DNA from: Deinococcales bacterium
GTDB lineage: Bacteria; Deinococcota; Deinococci; Deinococcales; JAAFIG01
Assembly (NCBI GenBank): GCA_025352125.1
Contig: JANXTZ010000024.1
Span: forward strand, 43,673 to 107,672
Length of the DNA stretch: 64,000 nucleotides
Reading direction: 5' to 3'
The position numbers and the translations under genes are program-made. The first letter of the stretch is position 1. Each line of letters starts with the position of its first letter. The notes under the pieces were generated by a model that was not told where the DNA came from, searched no databases, and saw only the letters and a list, made by a program, of their open reading frames with translations. Shown one piece after another: positions 8,241 to 18,033 of this stretch.

Positions 8241-8744
8241 GTGAAAAAGTTTTTAATTTTGATGGTTACATTGTTTGGTTTCTCGAGTCTTGACTCAAAC
8301 GCTCTTGCCGCTGGCGAGTATTTTGGAGTTCGCTTCGAGGCGCTGATTCCTTCGGCTGGCACAGAGTTTTCCGTCTTGTACCCACTTTTGGGGGCAGAGT
8401 TTGGCGTGGAATTTGATGCTGGGGGAACCGATGTCGGCATTCGCGCCAGCATCACAACCCTGATCGTCTGGTTTCGTCTGGCGCTCGATGCCTATTTTGT
8501 GCTGCCTTCAAACCTGTACGGTTCGGGCGCGTATTTTGGACTGGGCGGCGGCTTGTTTGCCGTGCCATTCGCTAAAGCCAACACCAACGCCTTCTTGCCC
8601 GAAATTCGCGGCATCATCGGTTACCAAAGCTCGATCCCGACGCTGGGAGGACGTTTTTTTATCGAACTTGTGCCGAGCGTCTATTTCAACAACTCGGGTT
8701 CGGTGTTTGTGGTCAGCCTCGGAACGGGTCTGACCTTCAGATAA
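8241..8744 (+). CDS. Secreted outer-membrane beta-barrel-like protein
   Basis: A 167-aa exported protein of unknown function. MKKFLILMVTLFGFSSLDSNALAAGEYF is a signal peptide with probable cleavage after ALA. The rest alternates Gly/aromatic and hydrophobic residues (YFGLGGGLFAVPF, RFFIELVPSVYFNN, VVSLGTGLTFR) with a C-terminal Phe-Arg, typical of small outer-membrane beta-barrels. It resembles the 149-aa protein at 38082 in length, leader and Gly-rich strands, so the two may be paralogues. Flanked by the murA terminator and the ClC promoter, it is probably monocistronic. Confidence 0.72.
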   Translation: MKKFLILMVTLFGFSSLDSNALAAGEYFGVRFEALIPSAGTEFSVLYPLLGAEFGVEFDAGGTDVGIRASITTLIVWFRLALDAYFVLPSNLYGSGAYFGLGGGLFAVPFAKANTNAFLPEIRGIIGYQSSIPTLGGRFFIELVPSVYFNNSGSVFVVSLGTGLTFR

Positions 8745-8801
8745 CTGCTTTGCCGGCTCGAGTTTAAACACTGACTTGCGCAGGTTTTAGCGCTTGTCTG
8801 G

Positions 8802-8807
8802 TACGCT
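8802..8807 (+). promoter_or_regulatory. -10 box deciding the ClC start
   Basis: TACGCT is followed directly by GTG 8808 and, after 6 nt, by GTG 8814. The 6-nt rule seen elsewhere favours 8814. TTGCGC (8776-8781) is a weak -35. Confidence 0.45.
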
Positions 8808-8813
8808 GTGACG

Positions 8814-10652
8814 GTGCAACGACCGCGCCGTGCCATCAACATTTTAGGAAATCGCCTCGAGACGGGCAGAATTGTTCTGTACAGCCTCTCGGTCGGCGTC
8901 TGCGTCGGTTTGGCTGGCATCGTTTTCGCCTGGTTGCTCGAGCTTGCCCAAAGTGTGCTGCTCAGTGGCGTGACAGGTTTTCGTCCGCCTGGGCTGCCCT
9001 CCGAGGGCGGCGTTTTGCAATCGTTTGCCGGGGACCGCGCCTGGTTGCTGCCTGTGGTTCTGGTGATCGGGCTGGTGTTGGTGTCGTTCGCACGTCGCAA
9101 CCCGCAGCAAAAACAGATCGAACCCGATGGTCTGGACAATGCCTTGGACATCTACCACAACCGCGAGGCTCGAGGTTCTTGGCAAAAACTGCTGCTCGAG
9201 ACGGTATCAGGGTTTTTGGCGAGCGCCAGCGGCGCACCGCTCGGGCGCGAGGGGGCTTTCTCGAGTTTGGCATCGCTGCTTTCGCTGGGATTCTCGAGGT
9301 TTGGACGGGTAACGGATGCCGACCGTCGCTTGATTTTTATTTCCAGTTTGGCGGCTGTCTTGGGCTTGGTGTTGCGTGCGCCGCTGGCGGCGTCGGTGCT
9401 TGCCGTCGAAATTTTGTATCGCCGCTTTGAATTCGAGATCGAGGCACTGACCCCAGCCGTGCTTGCCAGCGTCGTGGCATTCACGATTTTTGGCGTGGCT
9501 CGAGGATTTGATCCACTTTTTGGAATCAATACAGTTGGCGGTCAACCTGTCGCGTCGTTTCCAGCGTTTTTTGCCCTCGGTTTGCTCGAGGCGCTGGCGG
9601 CAGCCGGATTTGTCGCCGCGTTGATTGGGCTTCGTGCGGCGTGGGACAAGACAAAATTGCCGGTCTGGTCACGGCTATTGTTCGCGGCTCTTCTTTTTGG
9701 CGGGCTGGCATACTTTAACCCCAACCTCCTCGGCGACGGCTTGGGCTGGACGCAACTTGGTCTGAACGGCTTTATGACGCTCGAGGATACGACCGTTCAA
9801 TTCATCCTTAGGGCATTGTTGGTTCTGGTCGTGGCGAGTGCAGGCGCAAGTGGCGGTTTGGTGATTCCAAGTCTGGTGATCGGCGGGCTGCTCGCCAACA
9901 TGTACTCGCTTGGACTCTCAAGGTTGCTTCCAGGCATCACCGTGGACCCTGCGGCGTTTACCTTGACTGGCATGGCGGCGTTTTTGGCTGGAACAATGAA
10001 CGCACCTCTGGCAGCAACGTTGCTGGTCACAGAGTGGAGCGGCTACGGTTTGCTCGCGCCGTTGCTTTTGACCACGCTGGCGGGTTATGCCCTGACGGGG
10101 CGTGAAAGCGTTCTAAAACATCAAGCCGAAAGCCGCAGCTCGAGTCCGGTGCACATCAACGAGTACTTGCGTGCCGCCACAGGTTTGAGCGCAACCCAAA
10201 TTGAAGCCTCGAGCCTGCCAAACGTCACCGAAAGTCCCGCCAGTCCAAGTTTGTCAGCCCTGCCCGATCTTCTGGATTTACTCTCAAGCTCGAGTTTAAG
10301 TGTGTCCGACGACGATGACGAGCGTCTTTACAAGTTTCCGGTGCCTCAGCCCTGGGTTGGACAGGCGGTGCGTGACCTCGAATGGCAGCCCGAAGCCTTG
10401 CTGGTCGCCATTTTACGCGACGGTCACATTCGCGTTCCCAAAGGCATCAGCGTGCTCGAGGCGAATGACGAGCTGGTGTTGCTCAGCGATCCTGAAACCT
10501 ACGGGCGCTTGACCTCCAAACCTGGAGAGCGCACGCCCGAAGCCATTCCAGAACCGATAGCCCAAAAACGCAGCCGCTTTGACTGGCGAAATTGGTTCGC
10601 ATCACCATTTAAACGCGCAACTCGAGACTCGAGCAGCCAGAAAAAAAGTTAA
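8814..10652 (+). CDS. ClC-type chloride channel/antiporter with RCK_C-like domain
   Basis: A 612-aa membrane protein. Residues ~20-440 hold about 10 hydrophobic segments of the voltage-gated ClC fold. APLGREGAFSSLASL contains the gating glutamate motif (GREGP-like, with A for P), and GGLVIPSLVIGG and GMAAFLAGTMNAPLAA match later ClC motifs. The usual GSGIP selectivity motif is not obvious. Residues ~505-570 (VGQAVRDLEWQPEALLVAIL...ANDELVLLSDP) form a TrkA_C/RCK_C-like regulatory domain. It probably exchanges Cl- for H+ or acts as an anion channel. Start 8814 follows the leaderless rule; GTG 8808 is the alternative. Confidence 0.9.
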   Translation: MQRPRRAINILGNRLETGRIVLYSLSVGVCVGLAGIVFAWLLELAQSVLLSGVTGFRPPGLPSEGGVLQSFAGDRAWLLPVVLVIGLVLVSFARRNPQQKQIEPDGLDNALDIYHNREARGSWQKLLLETVSGFLASASGAPLGREGAFSSLASLLSLGFSRFGRVTDADRRLIFISSLAAVLGLVLRAPLAASVLAVEILYRRFEFEIEALTPAVLASVVAFTIFGVARGFDPLFGINTVGGQPVASFPAFFALGLLEALAAAGFVAALIGLRAAWDKTKLPVWSRLLFAALLFGGLAYFNPNLLGDGLGWTQLGLNGFMTLEDTTVQFILRALLVLVVASAGASGGLVIPSLVIGGLLANMYSLGLSRLLPGITVDPAAFTLTGMAAFLAGTMNAPLAATLLVTEWSGYGLLAPLLLTTLAGYALTGRESVLKHQAESRSSSPVHINEYLRAATGLSATQIEASSLPNVTESPASPSLSALPDLLDLLSSSSLSVSDDDDERLYKFPVPQPWVGQAVRDLEWQPEALLVAILRDGHIRVPKGISVLEANDELVLLSDPETYGRLTSKPGERTPEAIPEPIAQKRSRFDWRNWFASPFKRATRDSSSQKKS

Positions 10653-10685
10653 AGCGGCAACCCCAAACTCGAGGTTGCCGCTTTT
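10651..10685. terminator. Bidirectional terminator between ClC and fasciclin genes
   Basis: A 12-bp stem, AAAGCGGCAACC (10651-10662) with GGTTGCCGCTTT (10673-10684), followed by T. It lies between convergent genes and overlaps the end of the ClC stop codon. Confidence 0.88.
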
Positions 10686-10696
10686 GGTTTAAATTC

Positions 10697-11182
10697 TTAC
10701 TTCATTTTTGGCAGCAGCACGGCGTCGATCACATGAATCACGCCATTTGAGGCGACAATATCGGTGGCGATAACTTGGGCGTTGTTGACCATGACTTTGC
10801 CGTCCTTGACGACAATTCGCAAGATGCCACCCTGGACGGTTTTGATTGATGTACGCTTCACGACCTTATCGGCTTTGAGTGCCTTTCCGGCGATCACGTG
10901 GTAGGTCAAAATGCTGGTCAGGGTTGCTTTGTTTTCTGGCTTCAAGAGGGTTTCGACCGTACCGGCTGGCAACTTGGCAAACGCCTCATTGGTTGGTGCA
11001 AAAACCGTGAACGGACCTTGGCTCGAGAGGGTTTCGACCAGACCTGCGGCTTGAACAGCGGCGACCAGGGTGCTGAAATCCTTGTTGCCCGCCGCAATAT
11101 CAACGATTGTACCTGGGTTGCTCGATTGCGCCAGAACGCTCGAGAGCAAAACCGCACCAACAAATGCCAAAACTTTTTTCAT
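10697..11182 (-). CDS. Secreted fasciclin (FAS1) domain protein
   Basis: A 161-aa exported protein. [19 protein letters not shown] is a signal peptide, probably cut before QSSNPG. The remainder is one complete FAS1 domain: the H1 box [17 protein letters not shown] (about residue 58), the [10 protein letters not shown] region and the H2-like block [30 protein letters not shown]1 proteins mediate surface adhesion or matrix contacts, and single-domain versions are common in Deinococcus. GGAGG 6 nt before the ATG fixes the start. It has its own 302-bp upstream region. Confidence 0.92.
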   Translation of the reverse strand: MKKVLAFVGAVLLSSVLAQSSNPGTIVDIAAGNKDFSTLVAAVQAAGLVETLSSQGPFTVFAPTNEAFAKLPAGTVETLLKPENKATLTSILTYHVIAGKALKADKVVKRTSIKTVQGGILRIVVKDGKVMVNNAQVIATDIVASNGVIHVIDAVLLPKMK

Positions 11183-11484
11183 GTAGTTCCTCCGAGAAAA
11201 GATTAAGTTTTGTCACCTCGAGCAACTGAACTTCACTACACACTTAAAAAGCAATGGCTCATACAAATGAATCGTAAGATAAACGTACAAATTTAACGAA
11301 ATTTCATGCGAGTCTTAAAAAACTTGAAATGCAAATTACAAAATTTGGCTCATTTTGTAGCAAAAATTACGGTTCAAGGTTGGCAAGTCTTAAGAAAGTC
11401 ATCATCTTACAATCCAAACGAATTCTCGAGCATCACAACCAGCGATTTGGCGAGGACGGCTGAAACTGGTACACTGGCTGCCGC
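11183..11484. other. 302-bp intergenic region
   Basis: This AT-rich region holds the fasciclin ribosome binding site at its left end and the -35/-10 pair of the rightward small gene at its right end (11447-11475). An open frame at 11306-11488 has no RBS or -10 and crosses that promoter, so it is not called. Nothing else is recognised. Confidence 0.5.
11447..11475 (+). promoter_or_regulatory. Promoter of small secreted protein
   Basis: TTGGCG (11447-11452), a 17-bp spacer and TACACT (11470-11475); the ATG follows 9 nt later at 11485. Confidence 0.6.
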
Positions 11485-11796
11485 ATGAAGAAGTCCCTCG
11501 CTCGAGTGCTGGCGCTTTTTCTCACGGTTTTGCCGTGGGTCAGTGTTCTGGCAGTACCCAGGGTAAGCAAATCCGAATCGGCACTGGTTGGACCGCTTCA
11601 ACCCGAACCGCATCAGGTTTCGCAAAGCCACCCGAGCAGTCCACCAACACCAGGCTTTGCGTTTCTCGAGTTTTGGCAAACGGCTCGAAGTGTGTGCGTT
11701 TCTTTGGAGCACGCCAAGCCACAAAATCAAAGTTTCACCGAAAATGCCAGAGATTGGTTTTTTCTTCATGCCCGACTGCAACTGGACGGCGGTTAG
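11485..11796 (+). CDS. Putative small secreted protein
   Basis: A 103-aa frame with a convincing signal peptide (MKKSLARVLALFLTVLPWVS, then VLA) and a short Pro/Ser-rich mature part with no recognised domain. It is supported mainly by a -35/-10 pair with ideal 17-bp spacing directly upstream and by the signal peptide. Overlapping frames in the other two phases are also open over part of the region, which weakens the case. It could be a real orphan or a remnant. Confidence 0.42.
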   Translation: MKKSLARVLALFLTVLPWVSVLAVPRVSKSESALVGPLQPEPHQVSQSHPSSPPTPGFAFLEFWQTARSVCVSLEHAKPQNQSFTENARDWFFLHARLQLDGG

Positions 11797-11907
11797 AACA
11801 GCTTTAATCTGAACGACTCGAGCATAAATTTGTGATGCTCGAGATTGAGATGGTTGCACTCAAACCCACAAACAATTCGACTTCAAATCAAATTATAGGA
11901 GAAATCA

Positions 11908-14421
11908 ATGACTGGTCCCGCCAAGAAAAGCCAGAGCGCCCAAACGCTGGCACGACAAGCCCGCAACAGGAATCAAAAAGCCCCGCAACCTTCGAGTGCC
12001 AACAATCACTTCTGGACAGGTATTCTTTTGTTCGCCTGTATTTTACTTTCGATTTTTGTCCTCTGGAAACCGTTTGCCCCGCGCACCGAATATTTATCCG
12101 TGGTTCCAAAGACTCCTGTCACGAGCGCGGAATTGAGCAAGGCATTGGTTGATACTGGCGCTTTACCCAATCCTGACGCCATCAAGATCAATCCAGATGG
12201 TGCGCGTTACACCGTGGTCAGCAGCGATCCAAAAAGTCCGATCAGCAAAACCACATGGACTTCGATAGCCAAGATTTTGCCCAGCAAGTTGACTGGTGCC
12301 ATCGCCGAATTTAAAGCCGACCCTCCAAAACCAATAAATTTGGGTCTGGATTTACAAGGTGGTCTGCGCGTGGTGTTGCAAGTCAAAAATGGTGTGATTC
12401 CAAACACTGACGACCTCAACCAAAGCCGCAGCGTGATTGAAAACCGCGTGAATCAAACAGGTGTCGCCGAACCGCAAGTTCAGATCAACGGCAACAACCG
12501 CATCGTGGTCGAGCTTCCAGGTTTGTCGCAAGCCGAACAAGACCGCGCGATAACGCTGGTCGGTAAAACTGCGAAACTCGAGTTTAGGTTGGTCAAACCA
12601 GAAGCCTCGAGCAAAGGCGAAGCTGAGTTGACCGATGCCGACATGGAACCAGCCGCCATGTCTGGCGAAGCGGTTGCCAAAGCGCAAACCGCCTACTCGC
12701 AACTCGGTGCGCCAGAAGTGCAATTTGAAATGACGCCTACGGGTTCGGTGGCATTTGACAAACTGACGGGCGACAATCCAGGTCGCCGCTTTGCCATTGT
12801 ACTCGACGGCAAGGTTCAAAGCGCGCCTCGCATCAACCAACGTATCTCAGGAAACGGCGTCATCACTGGCAATTTCACGCTCGAGTCCGCCAATGACCTC
12901 GCGCTTGTGATGCGGTCGGGTTCGCTCAAAACCGAACTCGAGATTGTGGACACCCGAGCCATTGGACCGACGCTGGGTCAAGATGCCATCCGCCAAGGTA
13001 TTGTGGCTTCATTGGTGGGCGTTGGCGCGGTGATTGTATTGCTGTTCATTTATTACGGCGTGTTTTTTGGGCTGGTTGCCGCGCTCGGTTTGGTGTTTTC
13101 GGGCTTGCTGATTTTTGGAATGCTCTCTGGACTCGGCGGCGTGTTGACCCTGCCTGGTATCGCAGGTTTGGTCTTGACGATTGGTGCTGCCGTTGACGGC
13201 AACGTGATCTCGTTCGAGCGCATCAAAGAAGAAATGCGGGCTGGCAAAAACCTGAAAAGTGCCACCAACGCGGGATTCGGGCACAGCTTCACCACGATTT
13301 TTGATGTCAACGCCAGCCACTTGCTGTCCGCATTGGCGCTTTACAATTATGCGACTGGACCCGTCAAAGGTTTCGCCGTGACCCTGGCAGTCGGTGTGAT
13401 CGGTTCGACCTTTTCGAATTTGGTGTTTTCAAAATGGTTCCTGGATATTCTCGAGTCACGCTTTAAATTTCGTGCCCGTGACTGGTTTGCCACGCCCAAA
13501 CTTGATTTCATGGGCTTGTCAAAATTTATCACCACCGCCAGCGTAGCACTTGCCGTGATTGGTTTGATTGTCATTTTGACCAAAGGCTTTATTTTCGGCG
13601 TGGATTTCACCTCTGGCACGAGCTTTGGCTTGAGAACCAATGCAAGTGTCAGCAGTGAAATGGTGCGCACCGCCCTGAACGACTTAAAAATCAAGGATAA
13701 ATCTGGCAAAGAAGTGACCTCGAGCGGTGCCAGTATTGTAGAAAGCCAAACTCCGGGCACAAATGGTAAAGATTTTACCGTCCGGGTTGGCGAACTTGAC
13801 CCAGCCGCCAAAAAAGTGTTTACCACCGTACTCGAGAAACTGCCAGACGGTAAGGTGTATCAAACTGAAATTGTGAGTCCTTCGGTCGGCAGTGAATTGC
13901 GCGTCAAAACAATTCAAGCCGTCTTGGTTTCATTGTTGCTGACACTGCTGTACGTGGCGTTTCGATTTGACGTGATTTTGGGCGTCGGTTCGGTGGTTGC
14001 CGTGCTTCACGACGTGTTTATTGTCATGGGCTTGTACGTCATTTTGGGACGCGAGTTCACGATCACCAGCGTCGCCGCCGTGCTGACCCTGATTGGTTAC
14101 AGTTTGAACGACAGCATCATTGTCTCTGACCGTATTCGCGAAAACCTGAAATTGATGCGCGGCTCGAAATACGCCGATATCGTCAATACCAGCATCAACC
14201 AAACGCTCTCCAGAACCATCATGACCTCGGTGGCAACCATGCTGCCGCTTGTGGCACTGTTGTTCTTGGGCGGTCCGGTGCTGCGTGACTTCTCACTCGT
14301 GCTGATCGTCGGTATTTTGGTCGGAACCTACTCGAGTATTTACATCGTCGCGCCGATGGCGGTGTTTTACAAGAATTGGCAGGAGAGCCGCCGGACTCCA
14401 GGCAAGATGGTGAAAACTTAA
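11908..14421 (+). CDS. secDF: Protein translocase SecDF fusion
   Basis: An 837-aa fusion of SecD and SecF, the proton-driven helper of SecYEG export. TM1 is at residues ~33-52. The SecD signature DLQGGLRVVLQV is near residue 150, with the large periplasmic P1 domain following. SecD TM bundle: GVGAVIVLLFIYYGVFFG to GAAVDGNVISFERIKEE. The SecF half begins near residue 525 (KLDFMGLSKFI) with FGVDFTSGTSFGLRTN and the Asp-containing LIGYSLNDSIIVSDRIREN. Twelve TM helices are expected. AGGAG lies before the ATG. CTCGAG density is low here, as in other likely highly expressed genes. Confidence 0.96.
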   Translation: MTGPAKKSQSAQTLARQARNRNQKAPQPSSANNHFWTGILLFACILLSIFVLWKPFAPRTEYLSVVPKTPVTSAELSKALVDTGALPNPDAIKINPDGARYTVVSSDPKSPISKTTWTSIAKILPSKLTGAIAEFKADPPKPINLGLDLQGGLRVVLQVKNGVIPNTDDLNQSRSVIENRVNQTGVAEPQVQINGNNRIVVELPGLSQAEQDRAITLVGKTAKLEFRLVKPEASSKGEAELTDADMEPAAMSGEAVAKAQTAYSQLGAPEVQFEMTPTGSVAFDKLTGDNPGRRFAIVLDGKVQSAPRINQRISGNGVITGNFTLESANDLALVMRSGSLKTELEIVDTRAIGPTLGQDAIRQGIVASLVGVGAVIVLLFIYYGVFFGLVAALGLVFSGLLIFGMLSGLGGVLTLPGIAGLVLTIGAAVDGNVISFERIKEEMRAGKNLKSATNAGFGHSFTTIFDVNASHLLSALALYNYATGPVKGFAVTLAVGVIGSTFSNLVFSKWFLDILESRFKFRARDWFATPKLDFMGLSKFITTASVALAVIGLIVILTKGFIFGVDFTSGTSFGLRTNASVSSEMVRTALNDLKIKDKSGKEVTSSGASIVESQTPGTNGKDFTVRVGELDPAAKKVFTTVLEKLPDGKVYQTEIVSPSVGSELRVKTIQAVLVSLLLTLLYVAFRFDVILGVGSVVAVLHDVFIVMGLYVILGREFTITSVAAVLTLIGYSLNDSIIVSDRIRENLKLMRGSKYADIVNTSINQTLSRTIMTSVATMLPLVALLFLGGPVLRDFSLVLIVGILVGTYSSIYIVAPMAVFYKNWQESRRTPGKMVKT

Positions 14422-14444
14422 CGTCATTTCGGAATTAACATCAC

Positions 14445-14481
14445 AGCTCGAGGGCAGATTTCAGACACCCTCGAGCTTTTT
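14445..14481. terminator. Bidirectional terminator after secDF
   Basis: A 10-bp stem, AGCTCGAGGG (14445-14454) with CCCTCGAGCT (14468-14477), then T-rich. Both arms carry CTCGAG. It separates convergent genes. Confidence 0.85.
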
Positions 14482-14489
14482 CTTGAGGA

Positions 14490-15206
14490 TCACTGCAAGA
14501 TTTTCCAGCGGTAAAACCCTAGAAAACTTGGATTGCCAGGAACCGGATGAAACGCGGCGTCAGGGTGTTTCATGATGGTCTCAAATCGGAGCAACCGCAC
14601 CTCGCCGCTCCACTCGCCGTCGCCGCCGGTATGGTAGACGATTCTCGAGTTTCCGAGGTAAACCATCGTGTGGTAGGAATTGAGCTTGGGGCGAATGAAA
14701 ATCAACATGTCGCCGCGTTTGGCGGCTCGAATGTCTTTGGTGACAAAGTCCATGCTGTAATTGACCAGGTACTTTGCGCCGACCCGTCCAACCAGTTTTC
14801 CGGTCATGACATCATCAGGGTGATACGAGCCTGGGGCATCCCGAAAAACGCTTTTGCGAACCAGTGGCACCGGAAACGAATAGGCTCTCACGTCCGATTG
14901 CACGACTGTTGGCAAGTATTTGAATTTCTTGAGCCATTTTGAATCGTGCGGCATCAGGGCATTGACAAAGGCGTAGCGCAGCAATCCAGCGCAGTCGCGG
15001 TCACGGGCTGCCCAGTCGCTCGAGACGCCGTAATATTGGCTCTCGCTGATGCTGGCAAACCAGTCGTTGAAGGCGGCCACATCATTGCCGCGAAGCTCGA
15101 GCACGTCAGGGAAACCGTCCTGGTCGGAATCACTGACATTTGGGGCGGCAACAATTCCAAAGCCCGAGGCACAACAAATGGCAAGAATCAAACGCCAAAA
15201 TTTCAT
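14490..15206 (-). CDS. DUF1175 (YfaT-like) exported papain-fold protein with Ca-type loop
   Basis: A 238-aa exported protein. MKFWRLILAICCASGFGIVA is a signal peptide. DSDQDGFPDVLEL (residues ~25-37) is a thrombospondin-3/dockerin-like Asp loop likely to bind Ca2+. The body matches DUF1175 (E. coli YfaT): DRDCAGLLRYAF supplies the candidate catalytic Cys and SYHTMVYLG the His, as in NlpC/P60-like hydrolases. YfaT homologues often sit beside alpha-2-macroglobulin (YfaS) genes, but none is present here. Substrate unknown. TAGACT lies 7 nt before the ATG. Confidence 0.75.
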   Translation of the reverse strand: MKFWRLILAICCASGFGIVAAPNVSDSDQDGFPDVLELRGNDVAAFNDWFASISESQYYGVSSDWAARDRDCAGLLRYAFVNALMPHDSKWLKKFKYLPTVVQSDVRAYSFPVPLVRKSVFRDAPGSYHPDDVMTGKLVGRVGAKYLVNYSMDFVTKDIRAAKRGDMLIFIRPKLNSYHTMVYLGNSRIVYHTGGDGEWSGEVRLLRFETIMKHPDAAFHPVPGNPSFLGFYRWKILQ

Positions 15207-15213
15207 ACCTCAG

Positions 15214-15219
15214 AGTCTA
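15214..15219 (-). promoter_or_regulatory. -10 box of DUF1175 gene
   Basis: TAGACT on the minus strand, 7 nt before the ATG at 15206. This is near-leaderless geometry. Confidence 0.5.
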
Positions 15220-15347
15220 ATGGATGTTTTGCCAGGGTAATGAGGATTGGAAAACATGTTGTGGCTCACCAATCTTTTGCTAGTGCTTGCACAATGTTGC
15301 CCGAATAAAACCTGTATTCTAGGCTCATGAAAGTTGGAGGATATTGA

Positions 15348-17213
15348 ATGCGAATTAATCCGTGGTTGGTCTTACTTGCGCTGATTGCCGTTGTGTGGCT
15401 GGTGAATGCTGGCTCGAGCTTCGGTGGGAATCGTACCGTTTCGTATGACACTTTTGTCACCTGGATCAAAGATGGCAAAGTGCGGCAAGTGGTGATTACC
15501 GAGAATCGGGTCGATATTCAATTGCAAGTTCCCGAAAAAGCGACCACCACCAATGGTCAGGAGGTGGCGGCAAGCTCGAGTTACACCGCAACATTGCCAC
15601 CCGTTGAGGCTCGAGACGCCGATTTGATGGCGAGCTTAATTAAAGCCGGAGTCAAAATCGTGCCGCAAAACCCGTCTCAATGGTTGCCGCTCTTGAGCGC
15701 GTTTTTGCCAGTTTTGATCATGCTTGGGTTCTTCTGGTTTATTTTCATGCGCGGTCAGGGCGGGCAGGGGCAAGTCATGCAGTTTGGACAATCTCGAGCC
15801 AAGCAGTACGGCAAGGAACGCAAGGTCAGCACGACTTTTGCCGATGTTGCTGGACACGAGGAGGTCAAGCGCGAACTGGTCGAGGTCGTGGATTTCCTGA
15901 AAAACCCAGGCAAGTATCACGCCATCGGCGCGGAAATCCCCAAGGGTGTGCTGTTGGTTGGACCTCCTGGAACGGGCAAGACCCTGCTGGCGAGGGCTGT
16001 CGCGGGTGAGGCGGGCGTGCCATTTTTCACGGTCAGCGCCTCGGAATTCATGGAAATGTTTGTTGGTGTCGGTGCCTCGAGGGTTCGGAGTTTGTTCGAT
16101 GACGCCCGCAAAGCCGCACCAGCCATTATCTTTATTGACGAGCTTGACAGCATTGGTCGCAAACGCGGCGCTGGCATCGGCGGCGGTCACGACGAGCGCG
16201 AACAGACTTTAAACCAGATTTTGACCGAGATGGACGGTTTTGACAAAACCACAAGCCTGATCGTGATGGCAGCCACCAACCGCCCTGACATTCTGGACTC
16301 GGCGTTGTTGCGTCCTGGTCGTTTTGATCGCCAGGTCACGGTCGGTCTGCCGAGCCTCAGGGAACGCGAGAGTATCTTGCAAGTGCACATGCGCAACAAA
16401 CCCATCGACTCGAGCGTCCAAGTGCCACAGTTGGCGCTCATGACCCCGGGCATGAGCGGCGCAGACCTCAAGAATCTGACCAACGAAGCCGCGCTCGAGG
16501 CAGCCAGAAAAGCCAAAACCTCGATTGGTCAAGACGATTTCGGACGGGCATTCGACAAGATCACACTCGGCTTGGAACGCTCGAGTTTGGTCCTGACCCA
16601 GGAATTCAGGAAAATGACGGCGTATCACGAGGCGGGACATGCCGTGATTTCTCAAGTGCTCGAGCATTCGATGAAGCCAATCAAGATCAGTATTGTGCCC
16701 AGGGGTCGGACTCTGGGCGTTGCCATGTACGCCCCGATGGATGAGGTGCAAACCCTGGACATATCCAAGGAACGCGCCGAAGCCATGCTGACCAGCGCCT
16801 TTGGAGGACGCGCCGCCGAGGAAGACTTTATCGGCAGCGTCGGCGCGGGAGCAAGCAACGACTTTCAACAAAACCTCAACCTTGCACGCCGCATGGTGCT
16901 CGAGTGGGGCATGGGCGACCGGCTCAAAAACATTGCCTGGGGCAACGGTTCGCAGTCGCCAGTCTTTTTGGGCGAGCAAATCATGAGCCGTGCCGAGGTG
17001 AGCGAAGAAACTGCCAGAATGATTGACGAGGACATCCGTGACATTCTCGAGCGCACCTACAAGGACGCCAAACGCATTTTGCACGAGTACGCACAAGCCA
17101 TGCACGACGTGGCAGCCGCGCTTCTCGAGAACGAAATTATCACAGGCGATGTGGTTCGGGATGCGGTGGACCGCGTGAAACGAACGATTGATGTGAATTT
17201 GACCCCAGCTTAA
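15348..17213 (+). CDS. ftsH: ATP-dependent zinc metalloprotease FtsH
   Basis: A 621-aa membrane-anchored AAA+ protease. TM1 (residues ~4-22) and TM2 (~120-140) flank a periplasmic domain. Walker A GPPGTGKT is near residue 205, Walker [16 protein letters not shown] near 262, and the second region of homology ([20 protein letters not shown]) near 308. The zinc motif HEAGH is at about 427-431, with the third ligand in the downstream DFQQNL region. It degrades SsrA-tagged, misassembled membrane and regulatory proteins. GGAGG 7 nt before the ATG sets the start. Length is typical. Confidence 0.97.
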   Translation: MRINPWLVLLALIAVVWLVNAGSSFGGNRTVSYDTFVTWIKDGKVRQVVITENRVDIQLQVPEKATTTNGQEVAASSSYTATLPPVEARDADLMASLIKAGVKIVPQNPSQWLPLLSAFLPVLIMLGFFWFIFMRGQGGQGQVMQFGQSRAKQYGKERKVSTTFADVAGHEEVKRELVEVVDFLKNPGKYHAIGAEIPKGVLLVGPPGTGKTLLARAVAGEAGVPFFTVSASEFMEMFVGVGASRVRSLFDDARKAAPAIIFIDELDSIGRKRGAGIGGGHDEREQTLNQILTEMDGFDKTTSLIVMAATNRPDILDSALLRPGRFDRQVTVGLPSLRERESILQVHMRNKPIDSSVQVPQLALMTPGMSGADLKNLTNEAALEAARKAKTSIGQDDFGRAFDKITLGLERSSLVLTQEFRKMTAYHEAGHAVISQVLEHSMKPIKISIVPRGRTLGVAMYAPMDEVQTLDISKERAEAMLTSAFGGRAAEEDFIGSVGAGASNDFQQNLNLARRMVLEWGMGDRLKNIAWGNGSQSPVFLGEQIMSRAEVSEETARMIDEDIRDILERTYKDAKRILHEYAQAMHDVAAALLENEIITGDVVRDAVDRVKRTIDVNLTPA

Positions 17214-17230
17214 ATTTCGAGTGAATCTTC

Positions 17231-17260
17231 AAAATGCGCCCCTCTCGAGGTGCGCATTTT
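17231..17260. terminator. Bidirectional terminator after ftsH
   Basis: AAAATGCGC (17231-17239) pairs with GCGCATTTT (17252-17260) and encloses a CTCGAG. It overlaps the stop codon of the convergent membrane protein gene. Confidence 0.82.
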
Positions 17261-18027
17261 TATGGTTTGGAAACCCGAGAATTGACGATACCAAATGCCG
17301 AAAAGCGTTCGTTTTGCCAGACCGCGTTCAAATCCTCACCGTAAAGCAATTGAAAATTTTGCTCGAGGTAGCCAGCATCGGTTTCACGATGGGCGTTGAA
17401 AGCTTGCACAAACATGTCGCGGCAGGAAACTTCACAGATTGCTTCAAATTGAAACAACCGATACAGCACACCGTTGGGTCGCCAGGGCTTCTCGAGCATC
17501 AATACTTGCATTTTGGTTTCGGACAAACTCGAGCCATAAAAACTGGCAACAACCAACAGTAACGCGATGCTCGAGAGCAAAATCTTGCTGCCCCAACCTT
17601 GCCAGTTAAACTTCTCGAGGTGTGAGCTGAGTGCCTCCAGGAAGGCGAGCAGGGAGGCGACGGGGGCAACACCGCAACCTGCCAACGCGAGCAGGGAGAG
17701 TGCGCCTCTGAGGTCAAAATAAGAAATGAGACGATGCCCAAAACCCACCAGCGAAAAAAACGCGAGTGGCACAGAAACAAGACTCATCATTAAAGTAAAC
17801 AACACAGCAAACGCCAAACCAGGCAAGACCAAAAACCGCAAGGCTCGAGCGTCAGCATTTGAGGCTAACAAAGACCAGAACATTGAACTGGCGGAAAAAA
17901 GTGCGGCGAACAGCACAAAATGCCAAGGCAGCAGCAACGCCATTCGGTGATAAACAACCAGTAAAACAGTGGGCGCAACAATTCCAAAGACCACCGCGAA
18001 CCTGCGACTGTGTAACAACTTAAGCAT
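17260..18027 (-). CDS. Integral membrane protein of unknown function
   Basis: A 255-aa protein with about five hydrophobic stretches between residues 12 and 175 (including VVFGIVAPTVLLVVYHRM and ILLSSIALLLVVASFYG), then a soluble C-terminal third with two cysteines (EAICEVSCRDMFVQAF) that could form a disulphide outside the membrane. No family is recognised. AGGAG is 6 nt from ATG 18027; the ATG at 18030 and TTG at 18033 are too close to it. The upstream region contains a hairpin and a CRP-like palindrome, suggesting regulation. Confidence 0.65.
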   Translation of the reverse strand: MLKLLHSRRFAVVFGIVAPTVLLVVYHRMALLLPWHFVLFAALFSASSMFWSLLASNADARALRFLVLPGLAFAVLFTLMMSLVSVPLAFFSLVGFGHRLISYFDLRGALSLLALAGCGVAPVASLLAFLEALSSHLEKFNWQGWGSKILLSSIALLLVVASFYGSSLSETKMQVLMLEKPWRPNGVLYRLFQFEAICEVSCRDMFVQAFNAHRETDAGYLEQNFQLLYGEDLNAVWQNERFSAFGIVNSRVSKP

Positions 18028-18033
18028 CATCAA

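Noticed and set aside
11306..11488. 60-codon frame MRVLKNLK... upstream of the small secreted protein
   Set aside because: No RBS or -10 at usable spacing, it overlaps a good promoter, and the product looks random.
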